Shown here piece after piece: positions 14,960-28,015 of a stretch of 64,000 bases of DNA. Source of the stretch: Nephrocerus scutellatus (taxonomy: Eukaryota; Arthropoda; Insecta; Diptera; Pipunculidae); contig OX352763.1 in the NCBI GenBank assembly GCA_947095585.1, positions 63,459,016 to 63,523,015 on the forward strand. Direction: 5' to 3'. The position numbers were made by a program, and so were the translations under genes. How positions within the stretch are numbered: the stretch's first letter is position 1; each line of letters begins with the position of its first letter. Under the pieces are notes generated by a model that worked only from the letters and a program-made list of their open reading frames with translations, made no database searches and was not told the DNA's origin.

Positions 14960-16376
14960 TTATGTTCTGGAATTTCGGGAACAAAGCAATTTCTCAAGTG
15001 ATTCGCATGAAATTCAGAATGTAGGACTAAGATGTGACTATAATATTTCTTCCTATGGAAATTCTGGAATATGATCATTATGGTCTGGAATTTCGGGAAC
15101 AAAGCAATTTCTCAAGTGATTCGCATGAAATTCGGAATGTAGGATTAAGATGTGACTATAAGATTTCTTCCTATGGAAATTCTGGAATATGATCATTATG
15201 GTCTGGAATTTCGGGAACAAAGCAATTTCTCAAGTGATTCGCATTAAATTCGGAATGTAGGACTAAGATGCGACTATAAGACTTCTTCCTATGTAAATTC
15301 TTGAATATGATCATTATGGTCTGGAATTTCGGGAACAAAGCAATTTCTCAAGTGATTCGCATGAAATTCGGAATGTAGGACTAAGATGCGACTATAAGAC
15401 TTCTTCCTATGTAAATTCTGGAATATGATCATTATGGTCTGGAATTTCGGGAACAAAGCAATTTCTCAACTGATTCGCATGAAATTCGGAATATAGGACT
15501 AAGATGTGACTATAAGATTTCTTCCTATGGAAATTTTGGAATATGATCATTATGGTCTGGAATTTCGGGAAAAAAGCAATTTCTCAGGTGATTCGCATGA
15601 AATTCGGAATGTAGGACTAAGATGCGACTATAAGACTTCTTCCTATGTAAATTCTGGAATATGATAGTTATGTTCTGGAATTTCGGGAACAAAGCAATTT
15701 CTCAAGTGATTCGCATGAAATTCAGAATGTAGGACTAAGATGTGACTATAATATTTCTTCCTATGGAAATTCTGGAATATGATCATTATGGTCTGGAATT
15801 TCGGGAACAAAGCAATTTCTCAAGTGATTCGCATGAAATTCGGAATGTAGGATTAAGATGTGACTATAAGATTTCTTCCTATGGAAATTCTGGAATATGA
15901 TCATTATGGTCTGGAATTTCGGGAACAAAGCAATTTCTCAAGTGATTCGCATTAAATTCGGAATGTAGGACTAAGATGCGACTATAAGACTTCTTCCTAT
16001 GTAAATTCTTGAATATGATCATTATGGTCTGGAATTTCGGGAACAAAGCAATTTCTCAAGTGATTCGCATGAAATTCGGAATGTAGGACTAAGATGCGAC
16101 TATAAGACTTCTTCCTATGTAAATTCTGGAATATGATCATTATGGTCTGGAATTTCGGGAACAAAGCAATTTCTCAACTGATTCGCATGAAATTCGGAAT
16201 ATAGGACTAAGATGTGACTATAAGATTTCTTCCTATGGAAATTTTGGAATATGATCATTATGGTCTGGAATTTCGGGAAAAAAGCAATTTCTCAGGTGAT
16301 TCGCATGAAATTCGGAATGTAGGACTAAGATGCGACTATAAGACTTCTTCCTATGTAAATTCTGGAATATGATAGT
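14960..16376 (+). repeat. 6-monomer (708-bp) tandem duplication
   Basis: Two consecutive copies at about 14960-15668 and 15668-16376. Shared private variants at offset 708 include TATAATATTTCTTCC (15040 and 15748), CTCAACTGATTCGC (15466 and 16174) and AAATTTTGGAATATG. The repeat equals exactly six monomers. Confidence 0.8.
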
Positions 16377-19300
16377 TATGGTCTGGAATTTCGGGAACAA
16401 AGTAATTTCTCAAGTGATTCGCATGAAATTCGGAATGTAGGACTTAGATGTGACTTTAAGATTTCTTCCTATGAAAATTCTGGAATATGATCATTATGGT
16501 CTGGAATTTCGGGAACCAAGCAATTTCTCAAGTGATTCGCATGAAATTCGGAATGTAGGATTAAGATGCGACTATAAAATTTCTTCCTATGGAAATTCTG
16601 GAATATGATCATTATGGTCTGGAATTTCGGGAACAAAGCAATTTCTCAAGTGATTCGCATGAAATTCGGAATGTAGGATTAAGATGTGACTTTAAGATTT
16701 CTTCCTATGTAAATTCTGGAATATGATCACTATGGTCTGGAATTTCGGGAACAAAGCAATATCTCAAGTGATTCGCATGAAATTTGGAATGTAGGATTAA
16801 GATGTGACTATAAGATTTCTTCCTATGGAAATTCTGGAATATGATCATTATGGTCTGGAATTTCGGGAACAAAGCAATTTCTCAAGTGATTCACATGATA
16901 TTCGGAATGTAGGACTAAGATGTGACTATAAGATTTCTTCCTATGGAAATTCTGGAATATGATCATTATGGTCTGGAATTTCGGGAACAAAGCAATTTCT
17001 CAGGTGATTCGCATGAAATTCGGAATGTAGGACTAAGATGCGACTATAAGATATCTTCCTATGTAAATTCTGGAATATGATCGTTATGGTCTGGAATTTC
17101 GGGAACAAAGCAATTTCTCAAGTGATTCGCATGAAATTCGGAATGTAGGACTAAGATGCGACTATAAGACTTCTTCCTATGTAAATTCTGGAATATGATC
17201 ATTATGGTCTGGAATTTCGGGAACAAAGCAATTTCTCAACTGATTCGCATGAAATTCGGAATATAGGACTAAGATGTGACTATAAGATTTCTTCCTATGG
17301 AAATTCTGGAATATGATCATTATGGTCTGGAATTTCGGGAAAAAAGCAATTTCTCAGGTGATTCGCATGAAATTCGGAATGTAGGACTAAGATGCCACTA
17401 TAAGACTTCTTCCTATGTAAATTCTGGAATATGATAGTTATGGTCTGGAATTTCGGGAACAAAGCAATTTCTCAAGTGATTCGCATGAAATTCGGAATGT
17501 AGGACTAAGATGTGACTTTAAGATTTCTTCCTATGAAAATTCTGGAATATGATCATTATGGTCTGGAATTTCGGGAACCAAGCAATTTCTCAAGTGATTC
17601 GCATGAAATTCGGAATGTAGGACTAAGATGCGACTATAAAATTTCTTCCTATGGAAATTCTGGAATATGATCATTATGGTCTGGAATTTCGGGAACAAAG
17701 CAATTTCTCAAGTGATTCGCATGAAATTCGGAATGTAGGATTAAGATGTGACTTTAAGATTTCTTCCTATGTAAGTTCTGGAATATGATCACTATGGTCT
17801 GGAATTTCGGGAACAAAGCAATATCTCAAGTGATTCGCATGAAATTCGGAATGTAGGATTAAGATGTGACTATAAGATTTCTTCCTATGGAAATTCTGGA
17901 ATATGATCATTATGGTCTGGAATTTCGGGAGCAAAGCAATTTCTCAAGTGATTCACATGAAATTCGGAATGTAGGACTAAGATGTGACTATAAGATTTCT
18001 TCCTATGGAAATTCTGGAATATGATCATTATGGTCTGGAGTTTCGGGAACAAAGCAATTTCTCAGGTGATTCACATGAAATTCGGAATGTAGGACTAAGA
18101 TGCGACTATAAGATATCTTCCTATGTAAATTCTGGAATATGATCGTTATGGTCTGGAATTTCGGAAACTAATCAATTTCTCAAGTGATTTGCATGAAATT
18201 CGGAATGTAGGACTAAGATGTGACTATAAGATTTCTTCCTATGGAAATTTTGGAATATGGTCATTATGGTCTGGAATTTCGGGAACAAAGCAATTTCTCA
18301 AGTGATTCGCATGAAATTCGGAATGTAGGACTAAGATGCGACTTGAAAACATCTTCCTGTGGAAATTCTGGAATATGATCATTATGGTCTGGAATTTCGG
18401 GAACAAAGCAATTTCTCAAGAGATTCGCATAAATTTCGGAATTTAGGCCTAAGATGTTACTTTAAATATTTTTCCTATGGAAATCCTGGAATATGATCAT
18501 TATGGTCTGGAATTTCGGGAACCAAGCAATTTCTCAAGTGATTCACATGAAATTCGGAATGTAGGTCTGAGATGCGACTATAAGATTTCTTCCTATGGAA
18601 ATTCTGGAATATGATCATTATGGTCTGGAATTTCGGGAACAAAGCAATATCTCAAGTGATTCGCATGAAATTCGGAATGTAGGACTAAGATGTGACTATA
18701 AGATTTCTTCCTATGGAAATTCTGGAATATGACCATTATGGTCTGGAATTTCGGGAACAAAGCAATTTCTCAAGTGTTTCACATGAAATTCGGAATGTAG
18801 GACTAAGATGTGACTATAAGATTTCTTCCTATGGAAATTCTGGAATATGACCATTATGGTCTGGAATTTCGGGAACAAAGCAATTTCTGAGGTGATTCGC
18901 ATGAAATTCGGAATGTAGGACTAAGATGCGACTATAAGATATCTTCCTATGTAAATTCTGGAATATGATCGTTATGGTCTGGAATTTCGGGAACAAAGCA
19001 ATTTCTCAAGTGATTCGCATGAAATTCAGAATGTAGGACTAAGATGTGACTATAAGATTTCTTCCTATGGAAATTATGGAATATGATCATTATGGTCTGG
19101 AATTTCGGGAACAAAGCAATTTCTCAAGTGATTCGCATGAAATTCGGAATGTAGGATTAAGATGTGACTATAAGATTTCTTCCTATGGAAATTCTGGAAT
19201 ATGATCATTATGGTCTGGAATTTCAGGAACAAAGCAATTTCTCAAGTGATTCGCATTAAATTCGGAATGTAGGACTAAGATGCGACTATAGGACTTCTTC

Positions 19301-21971
19301 CTATGTAAATTCTTGAATATGATCATTATGGTCTGGAATTTCGGGAACAAAGCAATTTCTCAAGTGATTCGCAATAAATTCGGAATGTAGGACTAAGATG
19401 CGACTATAAGACTTCTTCCTATGTAAATTCTGGAATATGATCATTATGGTCTGGAATTTCGGGAACAAAGCAATTTCTCAAATGATTCGCATGAAATTCG
19501 GAATATAGGACTAAGATGTGACTATAAGATTTCTTCCTATGGAAATTCTGGAATTTGATCATTATGGTCTGGAATTTCGGGAAAAAAGCAATTTCTCAGG
19601 TGATTCGCATGAAATTCGGAAGGTAGGACTAAGATGCGACTATAAGACTTCTTCCTATGTAAATTCTGTAATATGATCGTTATGGTCTGGAATTTCGGGA
19701 ACAAAGCAATTTCTCAAGTGATTCGCATGAAATTCGGAATGTAGGACTAAGATGTGACTTTAAGATTTCTTCCTATGAAAATTCTGTAATATGATCATTA
19801 TGGTCTGGAATTTCGGGAACCAAGCAATTTCTCAAGTGATTCGTATGAAATTCGGAATGTAGGACTAAGATGCGACTATAAGATTTCTTCCTATGGAAAT
19901 TCTGGAATATGATCACTATGGTCTGGAATTTCGGGAACAAAGCAATTTCTCAAGTGATTCGCAATAAATTCGGAATGTAGGACTAAGATGCGACTATAAG
20001 ACTTCTTCCTATGTAAATTCTGGAATATGATCATTATGGTCTGGAATTTCGGGAACAAAGCAATTTCTCAGGTGATTCGCATGAAATTCGGAATATAGGA
20101 CTAAGATGTGACTATAAGATTTCTTCCTATGTAAATTCTGGAATATGATCGCTATGGTCTGGAATTTCGGGAACAAAGCAATTTCTCAAGTGATTCGCAT
20201 GAAATTCGGAATGTAGGACTAAGATGTGACTTTAAGATTTCTTCCTATGAAAATTCTGTAATATGATCATTATGGTCTGGAATTTCGGGAACCAAGCAAT
20301 TTCTCAAGTGATTCGTATGAAATTCGGAATGTAGGACTAAGATGCTACTATAAGATTTCTTCCTATGGAAATTCTGGAATATGATCATTATGGTCTGGAA
20401 TTTCGGGAACAAAGCAATTTCTCAAGTGATTCGCATGAAATTCGGAATGTAGGATTAAGATGTGACTTTAAGATTTCTTCCTATGTAAATTCTGGAATAT
20501 GATCACTATGGTCTGGAATTTCGGGAACAAAGCAATATCTCAAGTGATTCGCATGAAATTCGGAATGTAGGATTAAGATGTGACTATAAGATTTCTTCCT
20601 ATGGAAATTCTGGAATATGATCATTATGGTCTGGAATTTCGCGAACAAAGCAATTTCTCAAGTGATTCACATGAAATTCGGAATGTAGGACTAAGATGTG
20701 ACTATAAGATTTCTTGCTATGGAAATTCTGGAATATGATCATTATGGTCTGGAATTTCGGGAACAAAGCAATTTCTCAGGTGATTCGCATGAAATTCGGA
20801 ATGTAGGACTAAGATGCGACTATAAGATATCTTCCTATGTAAATTCTGGAATATGATCGTTATGGTCTGGAATTTCGGGAACAAATCAATTTCTCAAGTG
20901 ATTCGCATGAAATTCGGAATGTAGGACTAAGATGCGACTATAAGACTTCTTCCTATGTAAATTCTTGAATATGATCATTATGGTCTGGAATTTCGGGAAC
21001 AAAGCAATTTCTCAAGTGATTCGCATGAAATTCGGAATGTATGACTAAGATGTGACTATAAGATTTCTTCCTATGGAAATTCTGGAATATGATCACTATG
21101 TTCTGGAATTTCGGGAACAAAGCAATTTCTCAGGTGATTCGCATGAAATTCGGAATGTAGGACTAAGATGCGACTATAAGACTTCTTCCTATGTAAATTC
21201 TGGAATATGATCGTTATGGTCTGGAGTTTCGGGAACAAAGCAATTTCTCAAGTGATTCGCATGAAATTCGGAATGTAGGACTAAGATGCGACTATAAGAT
21301 ATCTTCCTATGTAAATTCTGGAATATGATCGTTATGGTCTGGAATTTCGGGAACAAATCAATTTCTCAAGTGATTCGCATGAAATTCGGAATGTATGACT
21401 AAGATGTGACTATAAGATTTCTTCCTATGGAAATTCTGGAATATGATCACTATGTTCTGGAATTTCGGGAACAAAGCAATTTCTCAGGTGATTCGCATGA
21501 AATTCGGAATGTAGGACTAAGATGCGACTATAAGACTTCTTCCTATGTAAATTCTGGAATATGATCGTTATGGTCTGGAGTTTCGGGAACAAAGCAATTT
21601 CTCAAGTGATTCGCATGAAATTCGGAATGTAGGACAAAGATGCGACTTTAAAACTTTTTCCGATGGAAATTCTGGAATATGATCATTATGGTCTGGAATT
21701 TCTGGAATAAATCAATTTCTCACGCGATTCGCATGAAATTCGGAATGTAGGACTAAGATGTGACTATAAGATTTCTTCCTATGGAAATTCTGGAATATGA
21801 TCATTATGGTCTGGAATTTCGGGAACAAAGCAATTTCTCTTGTGATTCGCATGAAATTCGGAATGTAGGACTAAGATGCGACTATAAGACTTCTTCCTAT
21901 GTAAATTCTGGAATAGGATCGTTATGGTCTGGAATTTCGGGAACAAAGCAATTTCTCAAGTGATTCGCATG

Positions 21972-21985
21972 AAAATATGATCATT
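21972..21985 (+). repeat. 62-bp truncated monomer (LINE target type, uninterrupted copy 1)
   Basis: GCATGAAA joins directly to ATATGATCATTATG, removing 56 bp of the monomer. The same junction recurs near 25456 and 36061, and near 27760 where the LINE interrupts it. It is a phase marker for the long block and shows the target site before insertion. Confidence 0.85.
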
Positions 21986-24900
21986 ATGTTCTGGAATTTC
22001 TGGAAAAAATCAATTTCTCAAGCGATTCGCATGAAATTCGGAATGTAGGACTAAGATGCGACTTTAAAACTTCTTCCTATGGAAATTCTGGAATATAATC
22101 ATTATGGTCTGGAATTTCGGGAACAAAGCAATTTCTCAAGTGATTCGCATGAAATTCGGAATGTAGGACTAAGATGTGACTATAAGATTTCTTCCTATGG
22201 AAATTCTGGAATATGATTATTATGGTCTGGAATCTGGGGAACAAATCAATTTCTCAAGTGATTCGCATGAAATTCGGAATGTAGGACTAAGATGCAACTA
22301 TAAGACTTCTTCCTATGTAATTTCTGGAATATAATCATTATGGTCTGGAATTTCGGGAACAAAGCAATTTCTCAAGTGATTCGCATGAAATTCGGAATGT
22401 AGGACTAAGATGCGACTTGAAAACACCTTCCTGTGGAAATTCTGGAATATGATCATTATGGTCTGGAATTTCGGGAACCAAGCAATTTCTCAAGTGATTC
22501 GCATGAAATTCGGAATGTAGGACTGAGATGCGTTTATAAGATTTCTTCCTATGGAAATTCTGGAATATGATCATTATGGTCTGGAATTTCGGGAACCAAG
22601 CAATTTCTCAAGTGATTCGCATGAAATTCGGAATGTAGGACTAAGATGCGACTATAAGATATCTTCCTATGTAAATTCTAGAAAATGATCGTTATGGTCT
22701 GGAATTTCGGGAACAAAGCAATATCTCAAGTGATTCGCATGAAATTCGGAATGTAGGATTAAGATGTGACTATAAGATTTCTTCCTATGGAAATTCTGGA
22801 ATATGATCATTATGGTCTGGAATTTCGGGAACAAAGCAATTTCTCAAGTGATTCACATGAAATTCGGAATGTAGGACTAAGATGTGACTATAAGATTTCT
22901 TCCTATGGAAATTCTGGAATATGACCATTATGGTCTGGAATTTCGGGAACAAAGCAATTTCTCAGGTGATTCGCATGAAATTCAGAATGTAGGACTAACA
23001 TGCGACTATAAGATATCTTCCTATGTAAATTCTGAAATATGATCGTTATGGTCTGGAATTTCGGGAACAAAGCAATTTCTCAAGTGATTCGCATGAAATT
23101 CAGAATGTAGGACTAAGATGTGACTATAAGATTTCTTCCTATGGAAATTCTGGAATATGATCATTATGGTCTGGAATTTCGGGAACAAAGCAATTTCTCA
23201 AGTGATTCGCTTTAAATTCAGAATGTAGGACTAAGATGCGACTATAAGACTTCTTCCTATGTAAATTCTGGAATATGATCATTATGGTCTGGAATTTCGG
23301 GAACAAAGCAATTTCTCAAATGATTCGCATGAAATTCGGAATATAGGACTAAGATGTGACTATAAGATTTCTTCCTATGGAAATTCTGGAATTTGATCAT
23401 TATGGTCTGGAATTTCGGGAAAAAAGCAATTTCTCAGGTGATTCGCATGAAATTCGGAAGGTAGGACTAAGATGCGACTATAAGACTTCTTCCTATGTAA
23501 ATTCTGGAATATGATCGTTATGGTCTGGAATTTCGGGAACAAAGCAATTTCTCAAGTGATTCGCATGAAATTCGGAATGTAGGACTAAGATGTGACTTTA
23601 AGATTTCTTCCTATGAAAATTCTGTAATATGATCATTATGGTCTGGAATTTCGGGAACCAAGCAATTTCTCAAGTGATTCGTATGAAATTCGGAATGTAG
23701 GACTAAGATGCGACTATAAGATTTCTTCCTATGGAAATTCTGGAATATGATCACTATGGTCTGGAATTTCGGGAACAAAGCAATTTCTCAAGTGATTCGC
23801 AATAAATTCGGAATGTAGGACTAAGATGCGACTATAAGACTTCTTCCTATGTAAATTCTGGAATATGATCATTATGGTCTGGAATTTCGGGAACAAAGCA
23901 ATTTCTCAGGTGATTCGCATGAAATTCGGAATATAGGACTAAGATGTGACTATAAGATTTCTTCCTATGTAAATTCTGGAATATGATCGCTATGGTCTGG
24001 AATTTCGGGAACAAAGCAATTTCTCAAGTGATTCGCATGAAATTCGGAATGTAGGACTAAGATGTGACTTTAAGATTTCTTCCTATGAAAATTCTGTAAT
24101 ATGATCATTATGGTCTGGAATTTCGGGAACCAAGCAATTTCTCAAGTGATTCGTATGAAATTCGGAATGTAGGACTAAGATGCTACTATAAGATTTCTTC
24201 CTATGGAAATTCTGGAATATGATCATTATGGTCTGGAATTTCGGGAACAAAGCAATTTCTCAAGTGATTCGCATGAAATTCGGAATGTAGGATTAAGATG
24301 TGACTTTAAGATTTCTTCCTATGTAAATTCTGGAATATGATCACTATGGTCTGGAATTTCGGGAACAAAGCAATATCTCAAGTGATTCGCATGAAATTCG
24401 GAATGTAGGATTAAGATGTGACTATAAGATTTCTTCCTATGGAAATTCTGGAATATGATCATTATGGTCTGGAATTTCGCGAACAAAGCAATTTCTCAAG
24501 TGATTCACATGAAATTCGGAATGTAGGACTAAGATGTGACTATAAGATTTCTTGCTATGGAAATTCTGGAATATGATCATTATGGTCTGGAATTTCGGGA
24601 ACAAAGCAATTTCTCAGGTGATTCGCATGAAATTCGGAATGTAGGACTAAGATGCGACTATAAGATATCTTCCTATGTAAATTCTGGAATATGATCGTTA
24701 TGGTCTGGAATTTCGGGAACAAATCAATTTCTCAAGTGATTCGCATGAAATTCGGAATGTAGGACTAAGATGCGACTATAAGACTTCTTCCTATGTAAAT
24801 TCTTGAATATGATCATTATGGTCTGGAATTTCGGGAACAAAGCAATTTCTCAAGTGATTCGCATGAAATTCGGAATGTATGACTAAGATGTGACTATAAG

Positions 24901-25455
24901 ATTTCTTCCTATGGAAATTCTGGAATATGATCACTATGTTCTGGAATTTCGGGAACAAAGCAATTTCTCAGGTGATTCGCATGAAATTCGGAATGTAGGA
25001 CTAAGATGCGACTATAAGACTTCTTCCTATGTAAATTCTGGAATATGATCGTTATGGTCTGGAGTTTCGGGAACAAAGCAATTTCTCAAGTGATTCGCAT
25101 GAAATTCGGAATGTAGGACAAAGATGCGACTTTAAAACTTTTTCCGATGGAAATTCTGGAATATGATCATTATGGTCTGGAATTTCTGGAATAAATCAAT
25201 TTCTCACGCGATTCGCATGAAATTCGGAATGTAGGACTAAGATGTGACTATAAGATTTCTTCCTATGGAAATTCTGGAATATGATCATTATGGTCTGGAA
25301 TTTCGGGAACAAAGCAATTTCTCTTGTGATTCGCATGAAATTCGGAATGTAGGACTAAGATGCGACTATAAGACTTCTTCCTATGTAAATTCTGGAATAA
25401 GATCGTTATGGTCTGGAATTTCGGGAACAAAGCAATTTCTCAAGTGATTCGCATG

Positions 25456-25470
25456 AAAATATGATCATTA
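25456..25470 (+). repeat. 62-bp truncated monomer (uninterrupted copy 2)
   Basis: Same 56-bp deletion junction as at 21972, 3484 bp downstream, with the same following ATGTTCTGGAATTTCTGG and AAGCGATTCGC variants. Confidence 0.85.
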
Positions 25471-26689
25471 TGTTCTGGAATTTCTGGAAAAAATCAATTT
25501 CTCAAGCGATTCGCATGAAATTCGGAATGTAGGACTAAGATGCGACTTTAAAACTTCTTCCTATGGAAATTCTGGAATATAATCATTATGGTCTGGAATT
25601 TCGGGAACAAAGCAATTTCTCAAGTGATTCGCATGAAATTCGGAATGTAGGACTAAGATGTGACTATAAGATTTCTTCCTATGGAAATTCTGGAATATGA
25701 TTATTATGGTCTGGAATCTGGGGAACAAATCAATTTCTCAAGTGATTCGCATGAAATTCGGAATGTAGGACTAAGATGCAACTATAAGACTTCTTCCTAT
25801 GTAATTTCTGGAATATAATCATTATGGTCTGGAATTTCGGGAACAAAGCAATTTCTCAAGTGATTCGCATGAAATTCGGAATGTAGGACTAAGATGCGAC
25901 TTGAAAACACCTTCCTGTGGAAATTCTGGAATATGATCATTATGGTCTGGAATTTCGGGAACCAAGCAATTTCTCAAGTGATTCGCATGAAATTCGGAAT
26001 GTAGGACTGAGATGCGTTTATAAGATTTCTTCCTATGGAAATTCTGGAATATGATCATTATGGTCTGGAATTTCGGGAACAAAGCAATTTCTCAAGTGAT
26101 TCGCATGAAATTCGGAATGTAGGACTAAGATGCGACTATAAGATATCTTCCTATGTAAATTCTAGAAAATGATCGTTATGGTCTGGAATTTCGGGAACAA
26201 AGCAATATCTCAAGTGATTCGCATGAAATTCGGAATGTAGGATTAAGATGTGACTATAAGATTTCTTCCTATGGAAATTCTGGAATATGATCATTATGGT
26301 CTGGAATTTCGGGAACAAAGCAATTTCTCAAGTGATTCACATGAAATTCGGAATGTAGGACTAAGATGTGACTATAAGATTTCTTCCTATGGAAATTCTG
26401 GAATATGACCATTATGGTCTGGAATTTCGGGAACAAAGCAATTTCTCAGGTGATTCGCATGAAATTCAGAATGTAGGACTAACATGCGACTATAAGATAT
26501 CTTCCTATGTAAATTCTGAAATATGATCGTTATGGTCTGGAATTTCGGGAACAAAGCAATTTCTCAAGTGATTCGCATGAAATTCAGAATGTAGGACTAA
26601 GATGTGACTATAAGATTTCTTCCTATGGAAATTCTGGAATATGATCATTATGGTCTGGAATTTCGGGAACAAAGCAATTTCTCAAGTGA

Positions 26690-27560
26690 TTCGCTTTAAA
26701 TTCGGAATGTAGGACTAAGATGCGACTATAAGACTTCTTCCTATGTAAATTCTTGAATATGATCATTATGGTCTGGAATTTAGGGAACAAAGCAATTTCT
26801 CAAGTGATTCGCATGAAATTCGGAATGTAGGACTAAGATGCGACTATAAGACTTCTTTCAATGTAAATTCTGGAATATGATCATTATGGTCTGGAATTTC
26901 GGGAACAAAGAAATTTCTCAAGTGATTCGCATGAAATTCGGAATGTAGGACTAAGATGTGACTTTAAGATTTCTTCCTATGAAAATTCTGGAATATGATC
27001 ATTATGGTCTGGAATTTCGGGAACAAAGCAATTTCTCAAGTGATTCGCATGAAATTCGGAATGTAGGACTAAGATGCGACTATAAGACTTCTTCCTATGT
27101 AAATTCTTGAATATGATCATTATGGTCTGGAATTTAGGGAACAAAGCAATTTCTCAAGTGATTCGCATGAAATTCGGAATGTAGGACTAAGATGCGACTA
27201 TAAGACTTCTTCTTATGAAAATTCTGGAATATGATCATTATGGTCTGGAATTTCGGGAACAAAGCAATTTCTCAAGTGATTCGCTTTAAATTCGGAATGT
27301 AGGACTAAGATGCGACTATAAGACTTCTTCCTATGTAAATTCTTGAATATGATCATTATGGTCTGGAATTTAGGGAACAAAGCAATTTCTCAAGTGATTC
27401 GCATGAAATTCGGAATGTAGGACTAAGATGCGACTATAAGACTTCTTTCAATGTAAATTCTGGAATATGATCATTATGGTCTGGAATTTCGGGAACAAAG
27501 AAATTTCTCAAGTGATTCGCATGAAATTCGGAATGTAGGACTAAGATGTGACTTTAAGAT
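26690..27560 (+). repeat. 5-monomer (590-bp) duplication beside the LINE
   Basis: The private variants GCTTTAAATTC, TTTAGGGAAC and ACTTCTTTCAATG recur at an offset of 590 bp (for example 26851 and 27441), five monomers. The block abuts the truncated monomer into which the LINE inserted. Confidence 0.75.
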
Positions 27561-27767
27561 TTCTTCCTATGAAAATTCTGGAATATGATCATTATGGTCT
27601 GGAATTTCGGGAACAAAGCAATTTCTCAGGATATTCGCATGAAATTCGGAATGTAGGACTAAGATGCGACTATAAGACTTCTTCCTATGTAAATTCTGGA
27701 ATATGATCGTTATGGTCTAGAATTTCGGGAACAAAGCAATTTCTCAAGTGATTCGCATGAAAATATG

Positions 27768-27773
27768 ATCATT
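27768..27773. repeat. LINE target site duplication, copy adjoining its 3' end
   Basis: ATCATT, matching 32467-32472. In the uninterrupted truncated monomers the sequence is ATATGATCATTATGK (K = T or G), present once, so the six bases were duplicated on insertion. The exact length is uncertain by a base or two because the flanks are T-rich. Confidence 0.8.
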
Positions 27774-28015
27774 TTTGTATTTGTATTTATTTGTATTTAT
27801 TTATTGAATTTATAAGCATTTTAAAACAAAGTGTCTTATTTATAATACTTATAATGTATGGATTTAAATTAAAATTTAATTGAAATTTCAAAGAGAGTAA
27901 AAAAAAATAAAAAATATATTAACTGAAATAATATTTTATAGAAGTTATTGAAGTTATTATACATTATGTAAAAATATTGAATTTTTCAATGATAATCAAT
28001 GATTTAGAAATATTT
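27774..28015 (-). other. LINE 3' UTR and short-repeat tail
   Basis: About 240 very AT-rich bases after the ORF2 stop. In element orientation the end reads AATAAATAAATACAAATAAA, then TACAAATACAAAA, and meets the target duplication. A short imperfect AAATACA-type repeat in place of poly(A) is typical of CR1-like and related insect LINEs, where the reverse transcriptase recognises the 3' end. AATAAA is present within the tail. Confidence 0.75.

Larger units (their letters stand above)
19380..26700 (+). repeat. About 30-monomer tandem block (3838 bp and 3484 bp copies)
   Basis: Two adjacent copies, about 19380-23218 and 23218-26700. The second is 3484 bp, which is 30 monomers minus the 56 bp missing from a 62-bp monomer. 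The first is 354 bp longer because three monomers with TATGACTAAG and ATGTTCTGG are locally triplicated (compare 21041 and 21395). Shared markers include AAATGATTCGC, GGAAGGTAGG, CTTGCTATGG, CTCTTGTGATTCGC, AATCTGGGGAAC and GCTTTAAATTC. Differences noted include G against A at 21916/25400 and C against A at 22597/26081. Confidence 0.85.
1..27773 (+). repeat. 118-bp satellite array, left segment
   Basis: Head-to-tail tandem repeat with a 118-bp period, about 235 monomers. A typical monomer runs GATGTGACTATAAGATTT, CTTCCTATGGAAATTCTGG, AATATGATCATTATGG, TCTGGAATTTCGGGAAC, AAAGCAATTTCTCAAGTG, ATTCGCATGAAATTCGG, AATGTAGGACTAA. Recurrent linked variants are GCGAC with ACTTCTTCC and TATGTAAATT; GCGAC with ATATCTTCC, TATGTAAATT and GATCGTT; TGTGACTTTAAG with TATGAAAATT; GCGACTTGAAAAC with CTGTGGAAATT; and AGGCCTAAGATGCTAC with TTTAAATATTTTTCC. 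Short reading frames occur on both strands but drift one base per monomer (118 is not divisible by 3), so I call no genes here. The segment ends at the target duplication of the LINE. Pericentromeric or other heterochromatic location is inference. Confidence 0.98.

Noticed and set aside
1..27773. CRISPR-like regular spacing
   Set aside because: The whole 118-bp unit repeats; there are no unique spacers and the context is eukaryotic transposons.
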